Assembly (NCBI RefSeq): GCF_036195325.1
Contig: NZ_CP108101.1
Span: forward strand, 1,054,001-1,118,000
Origin: Streptomyces sp. NBC_00234
Lineage (GTDB): Bacteria; Actinomycetota; Actinomycetes; Streptomycetales; Streptomycetaceae
DNA length: 64,000 nucleotides
Direction of reading: 5' to 3'
The position numbers and the translations under genes are program-made. The notes under the pieces are model-generated. The model saw only the letters and a program-made list of their open reading frames with translations. It ran no database searches and was not told where the DNA came from. This document shows, piece after piece, positions 60,453 through 64,000 of this stretch. The first letter of the stretch is position 1, and every line of letters starts with the position of its first letter.

Positions 60453-60683
60453 ATGTCCGACCGCCTCGCCCCGCCCGCGTCACTGCCCGGCTCACCCCCC
60501 GGACCACGGTGGCGCCGCAGCAGCCGCAGCACCGGAATGAACAACTGCGTGGAAGCCGCGCCGCTCGGTGGCGAACGGCTCGCCGTACGGGACTCGAAGG
60601 ACGTGGACCGGCCACCGCTCCGCTTCTCCGCGACGGCCTGGTCCTCCTTCGTCTCCGGGCTGCACGGCCTCCCGCTCAGCTGA
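60453..60683 (+). CDS. DUF397 domain protein (BldB/AbaA-OrfD-like)
   Basis: The protein has 76 residues from ATG 60453 with GAGGAGG. Its DUF397 motifs are WRRSSRSTGMNNCVEAAPL, VRDSKD and FSATAWSSFVSGLH. DUF397 proteins are partners of the XRE-DUF5753 regulators. The 3' end overlaps bioF (on the other strand) by eight bases. Confidence 0.95.
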   Translation: MSDRLAPPASLPGSPPGPRWRRSSRSTGMNNCVEAAPLGGERLAVRDSKDVDRPPLRFSATAWSSFVSGLHGLPLS

Positions 60684-61836
60684 CCGGAACCGACGCTCCG
60701 TCGGGAGCGGTCCGCACGATCGTGGCCACCGCGGCCGTGATCTGCTCCGGTGTCAGATCTGCCCGCGCGGTCAGCCTCAGCCGCGAGATCCCGTCCGGCA
60801 CCGACGGCGGCCGGAAACAGCCCACCGCGATTCCGGCCGCCCGGCAGTCGGCCGCCCAGCGCACCGCCGTATCCGCGGACGGCGCCCGGACGGACACCAC
60901 CGCGGCATCGGGGCGGGCCGCCGTGAGCCCGGCCGCGGTCAGCCGTTCGTACAGCGCCGTGGCCACCGCGCGGGCCCGGTCGGCCCTCTCCGGTTCGCGC
61001 TTCAGCAGGTTCAGGGCGCCCAGGGCTCCGCCCACCGCCGCCGGCGCGAGTCCGGTGTCGAAGATGAAGGTGCGCGCCGTGTTGACCAGGTGGTCGATGA
61101 CCCGGGCCGGTCCGAGGACCGCTCCGCCCTGGCTGCCCAGGGACTTGGAGAGGGTGAGCGTGGCGACGATCCCCTCGCCGCCCGCGAGCCCGGAGGCGGC
61201 GAGCGCGCCGCGCCCGCCTTCTCCGAGGACGCCCAGGCCGTGCGCGTCGTCGACCAGCAGGGCGGCGTCCTCGGCCCGGCACGCGTCGGCGAGCGCGGTC
61301 AGCGGGGCGGCGTCGCCGTCCACCGAGAAGACCGAGTCGGTCACGGCCAGGGCGCGGCCGTCGTGCGCGTGCAGGGCCTTGCGTACGGCCTCGGGCTCCG
61401 CGTGCGGCACCACGGCCGTAGCCGCCCGGGAGAGCCTGCACCCGTCGACGATCGAGGCGTGGTTGCCCGCGTCGGAGACGATCAGTGAGCCGTGGCCGGA
61501 GAGCGCGGTGAGGGCGGCGAGGTTGGCCGCGTACCCCGAGGAGAACACCAGGGCCGCCTCGAATCCGCAGAACGCCGCCAGTTCGCGTTCGAGTGCGGCG
61601 TGCAGGTCGGTGGAACCGGTGACGAGCCGCGATCCGGTGGCGCCCGCACCCCACCGAAGTGCCGCGTCGGCGGCGGCGGCCGTGACCTCGGGGTGCCGGG
61701 TGAGTCCCAGGTAGTCGTTGCTCGCGAGGTCCAGCAGTTCCGTTTCGGCGGGGCGCGGGCGCACGGTGCGGACGAGTCCGGCAGCGGCACGGCGGCGGGC
61801 CTCGTAGTCGATCCAGTCGAACGGGGCGAAGGACAT
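60676..61836 (-). CDS. bioF: 8-amino-7-oxononanoate synthase BioF
   Basis: The protein has 386 residues. It is a PLP enzyme of the alpha-oxoamine synthase class: LDLASNDYLGLTRHPEV, GAGATGSRLVTGST, VDDAHGLGVLG, and the Schiff-base Lys in LTLSKSLGSQGG. It joins pimeloyl-ACP (or CoA) and alanine in biotin synthesis. It is divergent from bioB-bioA, and an inverted repeat lies in the 143-bp gap. The start ATG 61836 has AAAGGGACC upstream. Confidence 0.96.
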   Translation of the reverse strand: MSFAPFDWIDYEARRRAAAGLVRTVRPRPAETELLDLASNDYLGLTRHPEVTAAAADAALRWGAGATGSRLVTGSTDLHAALERELAAFCGFEAALVFSSGYAANLAALTALSGHGSLIVSDAGNHASIVDGCRLSRAATAVVPHAEPEAVRKALHAHDGRALAVTDSVFSVDGDAAPLTALADACRAEDAALLVDDAHGLGVLGEGGRGALAASGLAGGEGIVATLTLSKSLGSQGGAVLGPARVIDHLVNTARTFIFDTGLAPAAVGGALGALNLLKREPERADRARAVATALYERLTAAGLTAARPDAAVVSVRAPSADTAVRWAADCRAAGIAVGCFRPPSVPDGISRLRLTARADLTPEQITAAVATIVRTAPDGASVPVS

Positions 61837-61891
61837 GAGGTGGTCCCTTTTGTAGGCAGCTCACAGACCCTAGCCGCGGGCGCAGCGGGTC

Positions 61892-61915
61892 AGGGTGTGG
61901 CAATACCCACACCCT
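61892..61915. promoter_or_regulatory. Inverted repeat in the bioF-bioB gap
   Basis: AGGGTGTGG at 61892-61900 is repeated inverted as CCACACCCT at 61907-61915 with a 6-bp spacer, in the middle of the divergent promoters. It could be a regulator site for both sides of the biotin locus. It does not match the BirA or known BioQ consensus that I recall. Confidence 0.5.
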
Positions 61916-61979
61916 TCGCCGCCTCTTCTGTCTGGTTCCTCCTTGGCCGATACCGGTGCCGTACGTCAGGATCATCGCC

Positions 61980-63188
61980 ATGGACCTGCTGAACACGCTG
62001 GTGGACAAGGGGCTGCGGCGCGAACTGCCGACCCGCGAAGAAGCGCTCGCCGTGCTGGCGACCTCGGACGACGAACTGCTCGACGTGGTGGCCGCCGCGG
62101 GGCGGGTACGCCGCCAGTGGTTCGGGCGGCGCGTGAAACTGAACTATCTGGTCAATCTGAAGTCCGGGCTCTGCCCCGAGGACTGCTCGTACTGCTCGCA
62201 GCGGCTCGGCTCGAAGGCCGAGATCCTCAAGTACACCTGGCTGAAGCCGGACGAGGCGTCCAAGGCTGCGGCCGCCGGGGTCGCGGGAGGCGCCAAGCGC
62301 GTATGCCTGGTGGCGAGCGGCCGTGGTCCGACCGACCGCGACGTCGACCGGGTGTCGCAGACCATCGAGGCGATCAAGGACCAGAACGAGGGCGTCGAGG
62401 TGTGCGCCTGTCTCGGCCTGCTCTCCGACGGCCAGGCCGAGCGGCTGCGTACCGCGGGTGCCGACGCGTACAACCACAACCTCAACACGTCCGAGGGGAC
62501 GTACGGGGAGATCACCACCACGCACACCTACGCCGACCGGGTGGAGACCGTGCAGCAGGCGCAGGCCGCCGGGCTGTCCGCCTGCTCCGGCCTGATCGCC
62601 GGTATGGGCGAGAGCGACGAGGACCTCGTCGACGTCGTCTTCTCGCTGCGCGAGCTGGACCCGGACTCGGTGCCGGTGAACTTCCTCATCCCGTTCGAGG
62701 GCACCCCGCTCGCGAAGGAGTGGAACCTCACCCCGCAGCGCTGCCTGCGCATCCTCGCGATGGTCCGCTTCGTCTGCCCGGACGTCGAGGTGCGGCTCGC
62801 GGGTGGTCGCGAGGTCCACCTGCGCTCGATGCAGCCGCTCGCCCTGAACCTGGTCAACTCGATCTTCCTGGGTGACTACCTGACCAGTGAGGGACAGGCC
62901 GGCCAGACCGACCTGGACATGATCGCGGACGCCGGTTTCGAGGTGGAGGGCGCGGACACGACGACACTGCCCAGGCACCGCACGCAGGCCGCCGGTGGCT
63001 GCGGCTCGCACGACGGGGGCCGCGACTCGCACGAAGGAGGCTGTGGTTCGCACGCCGGGGGCTGCGCTCCTTGCGGCGACGCCGCCGAAGCGCCGGCCCC
63101 GGACGCCTCCGAGGTGCCGGCGGCGCGCACGGACCTGGTGGCGGTCCGCCGCCGCGGTGCCGGGACGGACCTCGCGCCCAATGCCTGA
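61980..63188 (+). CDS. bioB: Biotin synthase BioB with Gly/Cys/His-rich tail
   Basis: The protein has 402 residues from ATG 61980 (GTG-like AGGATC upstream). It is a radical SAM enzyme: [14 protein letters not shown] with the CxxxCxxC 4Fe-4S cluster, then [15 protein letters not shown] and [14 protein letters not shown], and [11 protein letters not shown] with the Arg ligand of the 2Fe-2S cluster. The core ends around residue 335. About 65 further residues include a Gly-rich tail with four Cys and several His (about residues 341-365), longer than usual. It inserts sulfur into dethiobiotin. bioA overlaps by eight bases. Confidence 0.96.
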   Translation: MDLLNTLVDKGLRRELPTREEALAVLATSDDELLDVVAAAGRVRRQWFGRRVKLNYLVNLKSGLCPEDCSYCSQRLGSKAEILKYTWLKPDEASKAAAAGVAGGAKRVCLVASGRGPTDRDVDRVSQTIEAIKDQNEGVEVCACLGLLSDGQAERLRTAGADAYNHNLNTSEGTYGEITTTHTYADRVETVQQAQAAGLSACSGLIAGMGESDEDLVDVVFSLRELDPDSVPVNFLIPFEGTPLAKEWNLTPQRCLRILAMVRFVCPDVEVRLAGGREVHLRSMQPLALNLVNSIFLGDYLTSEGQAGQTDLDMIADAGFEVEGADTTTLPRHRTQAAGGCGSHDGGRDSHEGGCGSHAGGCAPCGDAAEAPAPDASEVPAARTDLVAVRRRGAGTDLAPNA

Positions 63189-64000
63189 GCCGCTCTCCCC
63201 CACCGAGCTGCGCGCCCTGGACCGGGCTCATGTGTGGCATCCCTATGGCCCGATGCCGGGCCGTCAGGAACCGCTGGTCGTGGAGTCCGCGTCCGGTGTG
63301 CGCCTCCGGCTCGCCGAAGAGGCTTACGGGCAGCGCGAGTTGGTCGACGGCATGTCGTCCTGGTGGTCCGCGGTGCACGGCTACAACCACCCGGTGCTCA
63401 ACGAGGCCGCGCGCGGCCAGCTGGACCGGATGAGCCACGTGATGTTCGGCGGGCTCACGCACGAGCCCGCCGTGCGTCTGGCGACCCGGCTCGTGGAGAT
63501 CACCCCGGAACCGTTGCAGCACGTGTTCCTCTCCGATTCCGGTTCGGTGTCGGTCGAGGTGGCCGTGAAGATGTGTCTCCAGTACTGGCGCTCGGCCGGC
63601 AGGCCGGCCAAGCGGCGGCTGCTGACCTGGCGCGGCGGCTACCACGGCGACACCTGGCAGCCGATGTCGGTGTGCGATCCCGAGGGCGGGATGCATGAGC
63701 TGTGGTCGGGCGCACTGCCCCGGCAGGTCTTCGCGGACGCGCCGCCGGACGGCTTCGACGCGGAGCCCGACGACGCCTACGTGGCCCATCTGCGGGCACG
63801 GATCGCGGACCACGCCGATGAGCTGGCCGCGGTGATCGTGGAGCCGGTGGTGCAGGGTGCCGGGGGCATGCGGTTCCACTCCCCCGCGTATCTGCGCGTG
63901 CTGCGTGAGGCGTGCGACGCACATGACGTGCTGCTGGTGTTCGACGAGATCGCGACGGGCTTCGGCCGTACGGGGCAGTTGTTCGCGGCCGGACACGCCG
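63181..64000 (+). CDS. bioA: Adenosylmethionine-8-amino-7-oxononanoate aminotransferase BioA, 3' end outside the window
   Basis: The visible 273 residues start at ATG 63181, inside the end of bioB. This is a class III PLP aminotransferase: [37 protein letters not shown] (substrate pocket), [19 protein letters not shown], and [13 protein letters not shown] followed by [12 protein letters not shown], the PLP-binding Asp region. The active-site Lys lies beyond the window. It makes 7,8-diaminononanoate in biotin synthesis. It is coupled with bioB, and bioD probably follows outside the window. Confidence 0.96.
   Translation, partial: MPEPLSPTELRALDRAHVWHPYGPMPGRQEPLVVESASGVRLRLAEEAYGQRELVDGMSSWWSAVHGYNHPVLNEAARGQLDRMSHVMFGGLTHEPAVRLATRLVEITPEPLQHVFLSDSGSVSVEVAVKMCLQYWRSAGRPAKRRLLTWRGGYHGDTWQPMSVCDPEGGMHELWSGALPRQVFADAPPDGFDAEPDDAYVAHLRARIADHADELAAVIVEPVVQGAGGMRFHSPAYLRVLREACDAHDVLLVFDEIATGFGRTGQLFAAGHA

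Overview
The window looks like chromosomal DNA of a Streptomyces (high-GC actinomycete). GC is very high and third codon positions are almost always G or C. GTG and TTG starts are common and ATGA start/stop overlaps are frequent. The family set is typical of the genus: XRE-DUF5753 plus DUF397 plus a small ATPase, DUF6221, DUF6011, MurT/GatD, and urease in the order ureABCFGD. No rRNA, tRNA or CRISPR array was seen. The first and last genes are cut by the window edges.

1-7.1 kb is an accessory segment. It holds a left-edge partial gene, a small membrane protein, a two-gene EACC1 plus caspase-HTH conflict module, the tail of an IS3-type transposase, a DUF6221 gene, about 1.1 kb with no supportable gene, and a DUF262-HNH protein with a RAMA-like C-terminal domain (a probable modification-dependent restriction factor). 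Mobile-element debris and two likely immunity loci point to a small defence island.

7.2-14.4 kb covers a YjbQ protein, then a sulfonate operon ssuC-ssuB-ssuA-ssuD preceded by a 27-codon, cysteine-rich leader ORF. A strong hairpin, a flavin monooxygenase-like gene, an MltG-like transglycosylase and a 19-codon hydrophobic ORF with its own terminator follow. 14.4-31.8 kb is rich in transport and redox genes: a homodimer-type ABC exporter divergent from a MarR regulator, a large FAD/Fe-S dehydrogenase, two tandem heterodimeric ABC exporter pairs with complementary degenerate ATP sites, an NDH-2-like enzyme, an ATP-dependent DNA ligase and a DUF457-type membrane protein.

31.9-46.6 kb is largely housekeeping: a DEAD/DEAH helicase, thioesterase II, an XRE-cupin regulator with a GNAT enzyme, glutathione peroxidase, acyl-CoA dehydrogenase with a divergent TetR gene, peptide deformylase, murT-gatD (lipid II amidation), phosphofructokinase, a CtaG-like membrane protein, a PlsC acyltransferase and an epimerase-like protein. 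46.7-53.1 kb holds a secreted tripeptidyl-aminopeptidase-like hydrolase and the urease operon (reading leftwards ureA-B-C-F-G-D, no ureE). 53.1-57.3 kb holds a TetR/membrane-protein pair with a duplicated operator, a Phd/YefM antitoxin-like gene divergent from a ClpP paralogue whose catalytic His is replaced by Gln, and an NlpC/P60 hydrolase behind a probable c-di-AMP (ydaO-type) riboswitch. 57.3-64 kb ends with a LysE/LysR pair, a WhiJ/AbaA-like three-gene regulatory cluster, and bioF divergent from bioB-bioA.

The least ordinary items are the caspase/EACC1 module, the DUF262-HNH-RAMA protein, the antitoxin-controlled His-less ClpP, the mirrored ABC exporter pairs, the cysteine leader peptide and the 19-codon ORF.
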